Shown here: in pieces, positions 34,579 through 44,543 of the stretch
How positions within the stretch are numbered: the stretch's first letter is position 1
How the letters are laid out: every line of letters begins with the position of its first letter
NCBI RefSeq assembly: GCF_032193805.1
Contig: NZ_JAVBIK010000001.1
Coordinates: 2,191,001-2,255,000, forward strand
Direction: 5' to 3'
Length of the DNA stretch: 64,000 nucleotides
From: Rhodoferax potami
Lineage (GTDB): Bacteria > Pseudomonadota > Gammaproteobacteria > Burkholderiales > Burkholderiaceae_C
Made by a program: the position numbers and the translations under genes
Notes under the pieces: model-generated
Told to the model about the DNA's origin: nothing
Seen by the model: only the letters and a program-made list of their open reading frames with translations
Database searches by the model: none

Positions 34579-37559
34579 AAATAGCGCCCCGTGTGGCTGG
34601 CCGGGTTGGCGGCAATGTCTTCCGGCGTGCCCACACCGACCACGGTGCCACCACCTGCGCCGCCTTCGGGGCCAATGTCGATCAGCCAGTCAGCGGTTTT
34701 GATGACATCGAGGTTGTGTTCAATGATGACGATGGTGTTGCCCGCATCGCGCAACTGGTGCAGCACTTTGAGCAACAGCGCAATGTCGGCAAAGTGCAGG
34801 CCGGTGGTGGGCTCGTCCAAGATATAGAGCGTGCGGCCGGTGTCTTTTTTGGACAGCTCCAAGGCCAGCTTCACACGCTGTGCCTCGCCACCGGACAGCG
34901 TAGTGGCCGCTTGCCCGAGGCGGATGTAGGACAGGCCCACATCCAGCAGCGTTTGCAGTTTGCGGGCGATGGTGGGCACCGCGTGCAAAAACTCGTAGGC
35001 AGCTTCCACCGTCATATCCAGAATCTGGGCGATGTTCTTGCCTTTGTAGAGCACTTCCAGCGTTTCGCGGTTATAGCGCTGGCCGGCGCATACGTCGCAG
35101 GGCACATACACATCAGGCAAAAAGTGCATCTCCACCTTCACCATGCCGTCGCCCTGGCAAGCCTCGCAGCGGCCACCGGCCACGTTGAAGCTGAAGCGGC
35201 CCGGGCCGTAGCCCCGTTCGCGCGCCGTGGGCACCTCCGCCATCAGCTCGCGAATGGGCGTGAACAGGCCGGTGTAGGTGGCCGGGTTGCTGCGCGGCGT
35301 GCGGCCAATGGGCGACTGGTCGACGTTGATGACCTTGTCGAAGTACTGAATGCCATCGATGCTCTCGTGGGCCGCTGGCTCGTCGTGTGCACGATAAAGC
35401 TGGCGCGCCACCGCGGCGTACAAGGTGTCGTTCACCAGCGTGGATTTGCCTGAGCCGGACACGCCGGTCACGCAGGTCAGCAAGCCGACCGGGAAGTCCA
35501 CACTCACGTGTTTGAGGTTGTGCCCCGTGGCCCCGGTGATGTGGATGGCTTGCAGTTCGCCTTGGGTGGCAATGTGCTGCGCTTGCCGCTCCGCCCAGGC
35601 CAATGCTGCCTTGCTGGGGGCGCTTTCGCCGGCACCTTTGGCAACCGGCTTGGCCTCTTCCACTACCGGTAGCCAAGGGGTGCGGCGCTTAGGCACTTCA
35701 ATTTGCAGGGTCTTGGCCAGGTACTGGCCGGTGAGCGACGCTGGGGTGGCCTTGACCTCGTCAAACGTGCCCTGGGCAATCACCCGCCCGCCGTGCACGC
35801 CCGCGCCCAGGCCCATGTCGATCACATGGTCGGCCGCGCGCATCATGTCCTCGTCATGCTCGACCACCAGCACGCTGTTGCCGATGTCGCGCAGGTGCTG
35901 CAGGGTGCCGATCAGGCGGTCGTTGTCGCGTTGGTGCAGGCCGATGCTGGGCTCATCAAGCACATACATCACGCCGGTCAGGCCTGAGCCGATCTGACTC
36001 GCCAAGCGGATGCGCTGGCTCTCCCCGCCAGACAGGGTTTCGGCACTGCGGTCCAGGCTCAGGTAGTTCAGGCCCACGTCGTTCAGGAACTTCAGGCGCA
36101 GGCCGATTTCGCGGATCACCTTGGCTGCAATTTCGCCGCGTGCGCCTGGCATCTGCAGGCTGTTGAAGTACTCAAAGCTTTCGCGCAGCGTGACGTGGCT
36201 GATCTCGTAGATCGCGCGCGCCTCGGTGCCTTCGCCAATCTTCACATGGCGGGCTTCTTTGCGTAGGCGGGAGCCGCCGCAGTCCGGGCAGGGCTGGGTG
36301 CTGCGCAAGCGGCCCAGGTCTTCCCGGACGACGGCAGAGTCGGTCTCCCGGTAGCGGCGCTGCATGTTGGGGATGATGCCCTCGAAGGGGTGCTTTTTCG
36401 TGACCTTCTTGCCCTGCGAAGCGCCGGAATCCATGATGTAGCTGAACTTGATCTCGTCAGCGCCGGAGCCCTGCAGGATGGCGTGCTGCACCGTGTGCGG
36501 CAGGCTTTCAAACGAGGCGTCAATGTCGAACCCGTAGTGCTTGGCCAGGCTCTCCAGCATGCTGAAGTAGTAGCCGTTGCGCCGGTCCCAGCCTTTGATG
36601 GCGCCACTGGCCAGGCTCAAAGTGGGGAAGGCCACCACGCGGGCCGGATCAAAAAACTCATGTTGGCCCAAACCGTCACAGGTCGTGCAGGCACCGACCG
36701 GTGAGTTGAACGAAAACAGCCGCGGCTCCAGCTCCGCAATCGAATAGTTGCACACCGGGCATGCGAACTTGGCGTTGAACAGGTGCTCCACGCCCGTGTC
36801 CATTTCGAGCGCAATCGCGCGGCCGCTGGCAATGCGCAGGGCGGCCTCAAAGCTCTCGGCCAGCCGTTGCTTGAGGTCCTGCCGCACCTTGATGCGGTCG
36901 ACCACTACGTCAATGTCGTGTTTCTCGGTTTTTTTGAGTTCAGGCAGGTCTTCCGCTTCATAGGGCTTGCCATTGAGCCGGAATCGCACATAGCCCTGTG
37001 CTTGCATCTGGGCAAACAGGTCCTGGAATTCCCCTTTCTTCTCCCGCGCCACGGGCGCCAGAATCATCAGCTTGGTGTCTTCGGGTAGCGCTAGCACGGC
37101 GTCCACCATCTGGCTGACGGTCTGACTTTGCAGGGGCAGGTCGTGGTCAGGGCAGTAAGGGGTGCCGGCGCGTGCGAACAGCAGGCGCAGGTAGTCGTGA
37201 ATTTCGGTGACCGTGCCCACGGTGGAGCGCGGGTTGTGGCTGGTGGCTTTTTGCTCGATGCTGATGGCGGGCGAGAGCCCTTCGATCATGTCTACATCGG
37301 GCTTGTCCATCAGTTGCAGGAACTGGCGTGCGTAGGTCGAGAGGCTCTCCACATAGCGGCGCTGGCCCTCCGCATAGAGGGTGTCAAACGCGAGGCTGGA
37401 CTTGCCCGAGCCCGACAGGCCGGTGATGACCACCAACTGGTTTCGCGGAATATCGATGTCGATATTCTTCAGGTTGTGGGTGCGCGCACCCCGCACACTG
37501 ATGTTTTGCTGCTGCAAAGCGCGGGCGAGATATTTACCGTCGTCAGAAGAGGAGTTCAA
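34563..37559 (-). CDS. uvrA: Excinuclease ABC subunit A
   Basis: Damage-recognition ATPase of nucleotide excision repair, about 998 residues. Both ABC modules are present: first Walker [24 protein letters not shown], second [16 protein letters not shown]; zinc-finger cysteines [22 protein letters not shown], and CEACQGDG with CDVCAGQRY; signatures [12 protein letters not shown] and [12 protein letters not shown]. The open frame reaches 37730, but the only ATG codons there lie far upstream in a stretch unlike UvrA. I place the start at the TTG 37559 (product [11 protein letters not shown]...[14 protein letters not shown]), which has no clear Shine-Dalgarno, so the exact start is uncertain. Divergent from the MFS gene. 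Confidence 0.93.
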   Translation of the reverse strand: MNSSSDDGKYLARALQQQNISVRGARTHNLKNIDIDIPRNQLVVITGLSGSGKSSLAFDTLYAEGQRRYVESLSTYARQFLQLMDKPDVDMIEGLSPAISIEQKATSHNPRSTVGTVTEIHDYLRLLFARAGTPYCPDHDLPLQSQTVSQMVDAVLALPEDTKLMILAPVAREKKGEFQDLFAQMQAQGYVRFRLNGKPYEAEDLPELKKTEKHDIDVVVDRIKVRQDLKQRLAESFEAALRIASGRAIALEMDTGVEHLFNAKFACPVCNYSIAELEPRLFSFNSPVGACTTCDGLGQHEFFDPARVVAFPTLSLASGAIKGWDRRNGYYFSMLESLAKHYGFDIDASFESLPHTVQHAILQGSGADEIKFSYIMDSGASQGKKVTKKHPFEGIIPNMQRRYRETDSAVVREDLGRLRSTQPCPDCGGSRLRKEARHVKIGEGTEARAIYEISHVTLRESFEYFNSLQMPGARGEIAAKVIREIGLRLKFLNDVGLNYLSLDRSAETLSGGESQRIRLASQIGSGLTGVMYVLDEPSIGLHQRDNDRLIGTLQHLRDIGNSVLVVEHDEDMMRAADHVIDMGLGAGVHGGRVIAQGTFDEVKATPASLTGQYLAKTLQIEVPKRRTPWLPVVEEAKPVAKGAGESAPSKAALAWAERQAQHIATQGELQAIHITGATGHNLKHVSVDFPVGLLTCVTGVSGSGKSTLVNDTLYAAVARQLYRAHDEPAAHESIDGIQYFDKVINVDQSPIGRTPRSNPATYTGLFTPIRELMAEVPTARERGYGPGRFSFNVAGGRCEACQGDGMVKVEMHFLPDVYVPCDVCAGQRYNRETLEVLYKGKNIAQILDMTVEAAYEFLHAVPTIARKLQTLLDVGLSYIRLGQAATTLSGGEAQRVKLALELSKKDTGRTLYILDEPTTGLHFADIALLLKVLHQLRDAGNTIVIIEHNLDVIKTADWLIDIGPEGGAGGGTVVGVGTPEDIAANPASHTGRYLKALL

Positions 37560-37690
37560 GAGAGTGGCCGCCGGAAGAGTAACCCGCCATGATAGACAAT
37601 GTCGGGCTGTGGCGTCACCCTCCGGTTTCTGCCACCCTTTAACGCTTGAGAGTGACCGATTTGTCCGTCCCCACTGATTCCGATACCACC

Positions 37691-38878
37691 ATGACCCCGC
37701 TGGAGCGGCGCTCCAGTGCATCGCTGGCACTGATTTTTGCGTTGCGGATGCTGGGGCTTTTTCTGGTGCTTCCGGTATTCGCGTTGGAAGCCCGCAAATA
37801 CCCCGGTGGGGACGATGCGGCGCTGGTGGGGATTGCGATGGGCGTCTATGGCCTGACGCAGGGCTTGTTGCAGATTCCCTTCGGCATGGCTTCCGACCGG
37901 TTCGGGCGCAAGCCGGTGATGGTGGTTGGATTGCTGGTGTTTGCGCTCGGTAGTGCTGTGGCCGCGTGGGCGCCTACCCTGGAGTGGCTGGTAGCCGGCC
38001 GAGCAGTTCAAGGCGCAGGGGCTATCTCCGCAGCGGTGACTGCCTTGTTGGCAGACCAGACCCGGGACATCGTGCGTACCAAAGCCATGGCTTTGGTGGG
38101 GGCGAGTATCGCGTTGATGTTTGCCGTGTCTCTGGTGCTGTCTCCCTTGCTCGCGGCCCATATCGGCTTGCACGGCTTGTTTGCCCTGACCTCCGCGTTG
38201 GCGCTGGGCGGAGTCGCGGTGGTGATCTGGTGGGTTCCGCCAGCGCCACTGCAGCAGGTTGACCAAGCCAGAAGCGGTGTGCTCGCCGTGCTGCGCCACC
38301 CGGCTTTGCTGAGATTGGATTTTGGTGTTTTTGTGCTCCATGCGGTGCAACTGGCCATGTGGGTGGCGTTGCCCGCCATGTTGGTGCAAGCGGGATTGGC
38401 GCGCGATCAACATTGGCAGGTGTACCTGCCGGCGGTATTGGCCTCGTTCTTCGTCATGGGGTCCACCCTCTTTCCGCTCGAGAAAAAAGGCTATCTGCGT
38501 GCGGTGTTTTTGTCCGCCATTGGGCTGATTGCGGTGGTGCAAGTGGCGCTGTGGCTGCTCACCCAGGCCGGGCCCAGTATCTGGACTATGGGTCTGGTGT
38601 TGTTTGTGTTTTTTTGTGGCTTCAATGTGCTGGAGGCCAGTCAGCCCAGCCTAGCCTCGAAGGCGGCGCCAGCCTCGGCCCGTGGTGCGGCACTGGGGGT
38701 TTACAACACCTTGCAGTCCCTGGGTTTCTTTGCTGGGGGCGCTTTGGGCGGTTGGTTGGTCAAGTCTGCCGGAGCTCAGGCCTTGTTTGTGGCCAGTGGT
38801 GGCGCCATGGTGGCATGGTTGCTCGTCGCGTGGCGAATGGAGGCGCCTGCCGCTAAACCTGCGGCAAAGGCGGGATAA
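37691..38878 (+). CDS. Major facilitator superfamily transporter
   Basis: A membrane protein of about 395 residues with roughly twelve hydrophobic helices. The antiporter-type loop motif [16 protein letters not shown] lies between helices 2 and 3. The sequence [23 protein letters not shown] at the start resembles YajR-like drug/proton antiporters. Start options are ATG 37691, GTG 37652 and TTG 37646; I favour ATG, although its ribosome site is poor. The substrate cannot be told from sequence. ssb follows 24 bp downstream, and the uvrA/MFS/ssb neighbourhood is common in this bacterial group as far as I recall. Confidence 0.88.
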   Translation: MTPLERRSSASLALIFALRMLGLFLVLPVFALEARKYPGGDDAALVGIAMGVYGLTQGLLQIPFGMASDRFGRKPVMVVGLLVFALGSAVAAWAPTLEWLVAGRAVQGAGAISAAVTALLADQTRDIVRTKAMALVGASIALMFAVSLVLSPLLAAHIGLHGLFALTSALALGGVAVVIWWVPPAPLQQVDQARSGVLAVLRHPALLRLDFGVFVLHAVQLAMWVALPAMLVQAGLARDQHWQVYLPAVLASFFVMGSTLFPLEKKGYLRAVFLSAIGLIAVVQVALWLLTQAGPSIWTMGLVLFVFFCGFNVLEASQPSLASKAAPASARGAALGVYNTLQSLGFFAGGALGGWLVKSAGAQALFVASGGAMVAWLLVAWRMEAPAAKPAAKAG

Positions 38879-38902
38879 TCTGCGACTAATCTGGAGAAAA
38901 CC

Positions 38903-39402
38903 ATGGCATCCGTCAATAAAGTCATTCTGGTCGGCAATTGCGGCCGCGATCCTGAAATCCGCTACTTGCCCTCCGGTCAGGCGGTGGCGAACGTCAGTGT
39001 GGCCACCAGTAGCCGTCGCAAAGACCGCAATACGGGCGAAACCGTAGAAGATACCCAGTGGCACCGTGTGACGTTTTACGACCGCTTGGCAGAGATCGCC
39101 GGTGAGTACGTTAAAAAAGGCCGCCCTATCTACGTCGAAGGGCGTTTGAAATACGGCAAATACACCGATCAGTCCGGTATTGAAAAGAATACGGTCGATA
39201 TCGTGGCTACCGAGCTGCAATTGCTGGGTGGTCGTGAAGGCATGGGCGGCCCTTCGGATGCGGGCGATGAGGGGGGGCGCCACCACCCCGCCGCATGGCA
39301 CCGCCCCCGCGCGCTGCTGCTCCGGCCCCTGCGCCTCGCCAGGCGCCGGCCCCTCGCCCGGCCAGCGGCTTTGACGACATGGACGACGACATTCCGTTCT
39401 AA
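38903..39402 (+). CDS. ssb: Single-stranded DNA-binding protein, frameshifted in the C-terminal tail
   Basis: Residues 1-110 are a normal OB-fold (MASVNKVILVGNCGRDPEIR, VSVATSSRRKDRNTGE, TQWHRVTFYDRLAEIAGEYV, YVEGRLKYGKYTD). GGAGAA precedes the ATG. After GMGGPSDAGDEGG the frame turns into an Arg-rich sequence that runs on to 39508. In the +1-shifted frame the expected end is found: a Pro/Ala-rich linker followed by SGFDDMDDDIPF and a stop at 39400-39402. One missing G in the G7 run at 39271-39277 explains it. The DDDIPF tail recruits repair and replication partners and is essential in E. coli SSB, so a sequencing error or a programmed/variable run is more likely than a dead gene. The uncorrected product would have 201 residues. 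Confidence 0.85.
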
Positions 39403-39460
39403 GACTCGGGCACCAGAGTTTGGCTTGCAACAGCGGCTCTGCCGCTTGGTAAAGCCCATA

Positions 39461-39488
39461 AAAAAAGCGACCCGAGGGTCGCTTTTTT
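39461..39488. terminator. Bidirectional terminator between ssb and lapE
   Basis: AAAAAAGCGACCC-GAG-GGTCGCTTTTTT, a perfect stem with A and T runs on both sides, between two convergent genes. Confidence 0.9.
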
Positions 39489-39504
39489 CGTGGAGGCCTG
39501 CCGC

Positions 39505-41346
39505 TTAGAAGGTGCGGCCTTTGGTCACGGTTTCTTTCAAGATTTTCCAGGCGCCGTTCACGTATTCCATCGAGAGTGTTTTCTCGACGGTATCGCGGTA
39601 ATCATCGGACCCGTATTCCTGGGTGAAAGAGACTTCGGTTGTCTTGCCATCGCAGCGCGCGGGGGTGATATTTTTCAGCACGGTAGAGATTCCACCTTGC
39701 TTGCCCACCCGCTTCTTACGCAAGCTTTCCCACTGCGAACGGCTCAGGCCTTGTGCAGGTACAAAGCTGTCGGAGTACGCGCTGAAATAGCCATTGATGT
39801 CTTTGCTATTCCACGATGCGATCCATTTTTCAACGGAAGGCGCCACCGCATCACACAAAGCCTTGTTAGGCGCAACAGGAACCACAGGCACAGGCAGGGG
39901 AGCCGGTGCGGGTACTACCGCAGCTTCTGGCGTTGCCAAGGTGGGCTTGGGTAAGGTGCTCTTGTCTAGAACGATGTCGGGGCCCAAGTCACTGGCGCAC
40001 AGCATCGCGTCATCGTTGGCATCGGTGCCACCGTTTTCGATAGGTGCACTTACTTCCAAGGGGCGGAGTTTGAGTGCACTCAGTAAAGTGCCGTTCACAC
40101 CCAGAACGCGCGCTTTGGCGAGCGACAGGTCGTATTCGGCATTGACGAGCGCACGGCGTGCTTGGAAATACTCGTTTTCGGTGTCCAGCAAATCGAGCAA
40201 GGAGCGTTGGCCGATATCAAATTGCTGGCGGTAGGCTTCACGCGCCTTGGACGTGGAGAGTTCGTGCTGGCTCAGGAAGCCGATTTGGGACTCGAGCTTT
40301 GCCACATCATTCAGAGCGATTCGGGCAGTTTGGCGCACATCCCGGCAGACTTTATCGCGGAGATCGTAAGTGGCGTTGAGCTTGTCTACATATTGGCGAA
40401 TGCGCGCTTGGTCAGAGCCGCCGCGGTACAAGTTGTAGTTCAGCACCAGCTGAACCGCAGAGTCGCGGTAGTCGCCGGTCACTGCGGAGCGGTTTGTCTC
40501 AAAACTCTGCGACGCGCGGAACTCCAAGGTTGGGTAGTTTGCAGCCTTGCGCAATTCAGCATCGGCACGGAATGCCCGAATGTTGGATACCGCACCCAGA
40601 AACTCGGGGTTACCGCGCACAGCGTTACCCACATAGTTCTCGCGCGCTGGAAGCGACGGTGTCAAGTTAGGGATGGGGCTGAGGTTCGCGGCGGGTTGTT
40701 CACCAACCAAACGCTGGTAGCGCGAAGAAACATCATGCAGGTTGGATGCCTCGGTCAGCCAGTTGGACTCGGCCAGGGCCAAGCGCCCGGAGGCTTGCTC
40801 CAAGTCCACCCGACGACCGACACCCGCCTTAACCCGCGTTTCCAGGCGGGTGTACACATCGAAGTGGTTCGCGTAATTTTCTTTGGCGAGCTCGACCAGT
40901 TCACGGAAGCGCTGCACATCCAAGTAGGCGCGTGCTGCTTCTAGGCCAATGTTGTCGCTGCTAGCCAAGAGGTCGTAGTAAGCCGCCATGCGGCTGTAGC
41001 CCAGGCGCCGCACATCGCTTGCGGTGGCAAAGCCGTCAAACAGGGTTTGCCGCAACTGCAAGCTAGCGGTCGAGTTGGAGTACGCGCGATCTCCAGACAA
41101 ACCGGGGGAGAACGTGGATTTCTCACCCACGGTAGCCTCCAAGTCGATACGCGGCTTGAATCCGCCTTCCGCCACGGCGCGCTCGTTGGAGCTGGCCATC
41201 AGGTTCTTGTGCTTGAGTTTTACTTCCGGGTTTTCAAGGATTGCCTTCTCGACCGCAGTAGATAGCTGCGTCGCAGGCTGTGCATTGGAAAAACCGGTGA
41301 AGAAAATACTGGCGATTGCAAGAGCCAACGGAGTGCGATGTGTCAT
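39505..41346 (-). CDS. lapE: TolC-family outer membrane protein of the Lap secretion system with C-terminal NTF2-like domain
   Basis: A 613-residue protein from ATG 41346 (MTHRTPLALAIASIFF, a signal peptide cleaved after SNA). Residues ~25-440 are the TolC/AggA fold of the outer-membrane exit duct for type I secretion (ENPEVKLKHKNL, VLNYNLYRGGSDQARI, RQQFDIGQRSLLDLLDTENEYF). A Pro/Val-rich linker at about 485-505 leads to a further ~110 residues (ALCDAVAPSVEKWIASWNSK to the C-terminus) that resemble NTF2/SnoaL-like periplasmic domains, with W-x-S-W-N-S-K-D and a final W-K-I-x-x-E. That extension is unusual for LapE. It should pair with LapB and LapC encoded at 53.8-57.4 kb. Divergent from lapG. 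Confidence 0.9.
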   Translation of the reverse strand: MTHRTPLALAIASIFFTGFSNAQPATQLSTAVEKAILENPEVKLKHKNLMASSNERAVAEGGFKPRIDLEATVGEKSTFSPGLSGDRAYSNSTASLQLRQTLFDGFATASDVRRLGYSRMAAYYDLLASSDNIGLEAARAYLDVQRFRELVELAKENYANHFDVYTRLETRVKAGVGRRVDLEQASGRLALAESNWLTEASNLHDVSSRYQRLVGEQPAANLSPIPNLTPSLPARENYVGNAVRGNPEFLGAVSNIRAFRADAELRKAANYPTLEFRASQSFETNRSAVTGDYRDSAVQLVLNYNLYRGGSDQARIRQYVDKLNATYDLRDKVCRDVRQTARIALNDVAKLESQIGFLSQHELSTSKAREAYRQQFDIGQRSLLDLLDTENEYFQARRALVNAEYDLSLAKARVLGVNGTLLSALKLRPLEVSAPIENGGTDANDDAMLCASDLGPDIVLDKSTLPKPTLATPEAAVVPAPAPLPVPVVPVAPNKALCDAVAPSVEKWIASWNSKDINGYFSAYSDSFVPAQGLSRSQWESLRKKRVGKQGGISTVLKNITPARCDGKTTEVSFTQEYGSDDYRDTVEKTLSMEYVNGAWKILKETVTKGRTF

Positions 41347-41516
41347 TTTTTTTCGGCTTTCTGGCCTAGGCATCAGGTGACTAGGGTGGTCGTAATCAAA
41401 AACAAGGTGTTGTTACAAATGCTAACGAAGTCTGGTCCTGCTTGCAATTTTAACCCTTTGGGCCAAAATGTGACCAGCCATTCTGTGATAAACGCCCGTT
41501 TTTTTATTTTTTCTTA

Positions 41517-42221
41517 ATGCGCATCGTCTTTAACAAATTAACGGTTTCTTGTGCCGGCGGTCCGCTGCCTGCGCAACGGCTGTTACTTTGGGTGCTTTTG
41601 AGCGCTGCGATGCTGAGCATTCAGGTGGGGGCTGGCATTGATGCGGTGCAGGCTTCGTTTTTGCAACGTTGGGGTGCGGCTGCTCAACCCCGATTCGATG
41701 CATGGCGCAAATTGCTCCCCACGTTGAACGATCTGGGGGACACAGAGCGTCTGAAGCGCGTCAACAGTTTCGTGAATCAACAGGTGCAGTTCGGCGAAGA
41801 CACGGCCGTGTGGGGGCAAACAGATTATTGGGCGACGCCTGTCGAAACGCTGGGGCGTGGTGCCGGAGATTGCGAAGATTTCGCGATTGCCAAGTACTTC
41901 TCACTCCTTCAGATCGGGGTGGCGCCCGATAAGCTTCGCTTTATCTACGTGCGCGCCAAGACGGGAACGTCGGATGCCACACAAGCGCACATGGTGTTGG
42001 CGTTTTATGCCTCGCCAGACGCAGAACCTTTGGTGATGGATAACTTGGTCGGTGAGATCAAGCCGGCTTCGCGTCGCCCGGATTTGGTGCCGGTGTTTAG
42101 TTTTAACAGTACGGGCGTTTTTACCGGGGCTGCGGGCGCGAGCCCTGCTGCGGGGGGCACCGGGCGTTTGTCGCGTTGGGAAGATTTGTTACGCCGGGCT
42201 AAGGCCGAAGGCTTTGAGTAA
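41517..42221 (+). CDS. lapG: LapG-type periplasmic cysteine protease
   Basis: A 234-residue transglutaminase-like peptidase that cleaves LapA-type adhesins to release biofilm cells. A signal/anchor helix lies at about 20-45. The catalytic triad is readable: C119 (GAGDCEDFAIAKY), H158 (QAHMVLAFY) and D175 (LVMDNL). The adhesin fragment encoded at 48-53 kb carries the matching TAAG cleavage site. The start ATG follows a T-rich stretch without clear Shine-Dalgarno. lapD follows 23 bp downstream, the standard lapG-lapD operon. LapG activity is normally calcium dependent and is restrained by LapD at high c-di-GMP. Confidence 0.94.
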   Translation: MRIVFNKLTVSCAGGPLPAQRLLLWVLLSAAMLSIQVGAGIDAVQASFLQRWGAAAQPRFDAWRKLLPTLNDLGDTERLKRVNSFVNQQVQFGEDTAVWGQTDYWATPVETLGRGAGDCEDFAIAKYFSLLQIGVAPDKLRFIYVRAKTGTSDATQAHMVLAFYASPDAEPLVMDNLVGEIKPASRRPDLVPVFSFNSTGVFTGAAGASPAAGGTGRLSRWEDLLRRAKAEGFE

Positions 42222-42244
42222 TTTAGTAGGAAGAGGAAATACCC

Positions 42245-44170
42245 ATGTCTATGTACCGACAACTGTGGCTGGCGATCATTGCCAGCATGTTGCTGGCCCT
42301 TGTTGGGGGCCTGTTGGCATCACTGCTATCGGCACGGGGCTATCTGGAGTCGCAACTGGCGATCAAGAATACTGACAATGCCACGGCGCTGGCGCTCGCG
42401 TTAAGCCAGAGTGATCCGGATCCTGTGAGTGTAGATTTGGTGTCTGCTTCGTTGTTTGATAGCGGTCACTACCAACTTGTGCGTGTGCTGGATCCGACGG
42501 GCAATGTGATTTCGGAGCGGATTGCTCCACAGGGAGAGTTCGATGCACCCGCATGGTTTGCGGCATTGCTTCCGATTCAATCAGCTCCGGGGCAGGCGCA
42601 GATATCCAATGGCTGGAAGCAGTTCGGCACGGTTACGCTGATCAGCCATAGCCGATTTGCGTATGGTGCTTTGTGGAAGAGTGCGTGTGACATGACACTG
42701 GCACTCGCTTTAGCGGGCTTGGTGGGCGGCTGGCTGGGGAGCTCGGTATTGGGGCGCTTGCGGCGACCCTTGGATACGGTGATCGAACAAGCGACGGCCA
42801 TTACGCAGCGACGCTTCGTGACGGTGGAAGAGCCCAAGGTACCAGAGCTGAAGCAGCTGGCCAGCGCCATGAATGCAACGGTCGGGCGCCTAAAGTCGAT
42901 GTTTGATGATGAAGCCCTTCGCCTTGAGCAAGTCAGGCAGGAGGCAAATTTTGATAACTTGACTGGATTGGCCAATCGCGCTTATTTCATGGCGCGATTG
43001 CGTCAAAGCATGGATTCGGAAGACTCCTCAGGTGGCTTGCTGTTAATGGTGCGTTTGGCGGATCTGGCAGGTATCAACCGGCGCTTGGGGCGTGCAGCAA
43101 CGGACGACTTCCTGAAGTTGACTGGGAGTGTCCTCAAGCGGGTAGCCGAAGCCCATTCAGAGAGCGTGCCTGCCCGACTGAACGGTGCTGATTTTGCGCT
43201 TTTGGTGCCAGCCAACGTGGAAGGGCAAGAGCTCGCAAGCCGACTCATCCAGGTACTAATTAAAGAGGCTGCTCCCTTTGTGGAGGGTGGTAATACAGCA
43301 GCAGTGGGCTATGGACGGTTCAGCCAAGGCGAAAACATTGGTGAGCTTCTGGCTCGGATTGACAGTGCGCTGGCGACTGCCGAGGCCTCCCAGGCGAACA
43401 GTGTGCAAGAGGCTCGCGTATCTACAGATGATGATTTACCTCGCACCGCAGACCAGTGGGCCATCATGATCCGACGTGCTTTGGAGCATGGCTGGGTGCG
43501 CCTCATTTCTTTCCCTGTTATGACTATGTCTGGCGGTCTATCGCACCGCGAGTGCCCTTTGCGTTTGATGTTTGACGAGCGCGGAGAGTGGTTGCCGGCC
43601 GGGCGTTTTTTACCGATTGCAGAGCGACTGAAGTTGACCGCCGATTTGGACCTCAAGGCGGTGGAACTTGGGTTGCAAGATCTTGCGCGGACGCCTGCGC
43701 TGCCGGGCTTGGCCATTAATCTCTCCGCGAGCTCCCTGGATGACCGTTCTTTCATCCCGAAGCTGATTACTTTGGTTCGCCAAAGTGCGGGAGCCGCTGA
43801 TCGACTTTGGCTTGAAGTGGCAGAGGAAGGTGCCTTCAAGCATTTGGAGGCATTCCGGGCGCTATGCCCGCAGCTGAAGTTGTACGGCTGCCACGTGGGT
43901 TTAGAGCACTTTGGTCACCGCTTCAGTCAAATCGGGCAGTTGCATGACTTAGGTCTCGACTATTTGAAGGTGGACTCCAGTTTCGTGCGGGGCGTTGATG
44001 CCAATGCGGGTAACGCAGCCTTCTTGAAAGGTCTTTGCGGTATTGCTCACAACATTGGACTCGTGGTCTTGGCTGAGGGGGGTTCGACCGATGCTGAGAT
44101 CAGTGCTTTGAAGTCATTGGGTTTTGATGGCGTAACTGGGCCTGCAGTGAAGGATATTCCCTCTGCTTGA
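42245..44170 (+). CDS. lapD: LapD c-di-GMP receptor with degenerate GGDEF and EAL domains
   Basis: A 641-residue inner-membrane protein with AGGAAGAGGAA before the ATG. Order: membrane helix (8-30), periplasmic LapD_MoxY region (~31-145) with GWKQFGTVTLISHS, second helix (~150-170), HAMP, GGDEF-like (~230-390), EAL-like (~400-640). The GGDEF signature is LNGADF and the EAL catalytic set is lost (HRECPLRL instead of EAL, LEHFGHRFS instead of DDFG), so it should bind but neither make nor degrade c-di-GMP. Bound LapD sequesters LapG in the periplasm and so keeps the adhesin on the surface (family knowledge). Confidence 0.94.
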   Translation: MSMYRQLWLAIIASMLLALVGGLLASLLSARGYLESQLAIKNTDNATALALALSQSDPDPVSVDLVSASLFDSGHYQLVRVLDPTGNVISERIAPQGEFDAPAWFAALLPIQSAPGQAQISNGWKQFGTVTLISHSRFAYGALWKSACDMTLALALAGLVGGWLGSSVLGRLRRPLDTVIEQATAITQRRFVTVEEPKVPELKQLASAMNATVGRLKSMFDDEALRLEQVRQEANFDNLTGLANRAYFMARLRQSMDSEDSSGGLLLMVRLADLAGINRRLGRAATDDFLKLTGSVLKRVAEAHSESVPARLNGADFALLVPANVEGQELASRLIQVLIKEAAPFVEGGNTAAVGYGRFSQGENIGELLARIDSALATAEASQANSVQEARVSTDDDLPRTADQWAIMIRRALEHGWVRLISFPVMTMSGGLSHRECPLRLMFDERGEWLPAGRFLPIAERLKLTADLDLKAVELGLQDLARTPALPGLAINLSASSLDDRSFIPKLITLVRQSAGAADRLWLEVAEEGAFKHLEAFRALCPQLKLYGCHVGLEHFGHRFSQIGQLHDLGLDYLKVDSSFVRGVDANAGNAAFLKGLCGIAHNIGLVVLAEGGSTDAEISALKSLGFDGVTGPAVKDIPSA

Positions 44171-44208
44171 TTGTCATCCGCAGTGGGGCAAGTCTCTTTA
44201 GGGCGCAG

Positions 44209-44232
44209 CACTTCTCTTGATTAAGAGAAGTG
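44209..44232. repeat. Perfect 10-bp inverted repeat after lapD
   Basis: CACTTCTCTT-GATT-AAGAGAAGTG, 38 bp after the lapD stop. It lacks a T run, so it is an RNA hairpin or protein site rather than a classic terminator. The gap 44171-44543 (373 bp) holds this, the adhesin terminator at 44491-44529, and nothing else that I recognise. Confidence 0.6.
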
Positions 44233-44490
44233 TGTTGCAGCAGCAGCCGAGAGACATTTGGAAGCATGCCGCGTATGCAGTCTCTGCGATCTCACCACTT
44301 TCCTGATGGCGCTTAATCCTAAGGGGCTTGCCTCCCTTTCCACAGGGCATGTGCTAGGAAAAGTGGCCAATTCTGTACGAACAAAGGATTAATAAGGCTT
44401 TTAGCGCACGGATCGGACGAACATATTGCCATCAGTGATCGTTGGCGAGCGATTACGCTCACTATCACCGAATGGGCGGTGTGGTTTGGG

Positions 44491-44529
44491 GAAAACCGAA
44501 GAGCCTTAGAGGGACTCTCTCCGGTTTTC
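44491..44529 (-). terminator. Hairpin after the adhesin gene
   Basis: GAAAACCG (44491-44498) pairs with CGGTTTTC (44522-44529); inner bases GAGAG/CTCT extend the stem. It lies 15 bp beyond the adhesin stop codon on the minus strand. Confidence 0.6.
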
Positions 44530-44543
44530 TGGTGCGGACCGTA

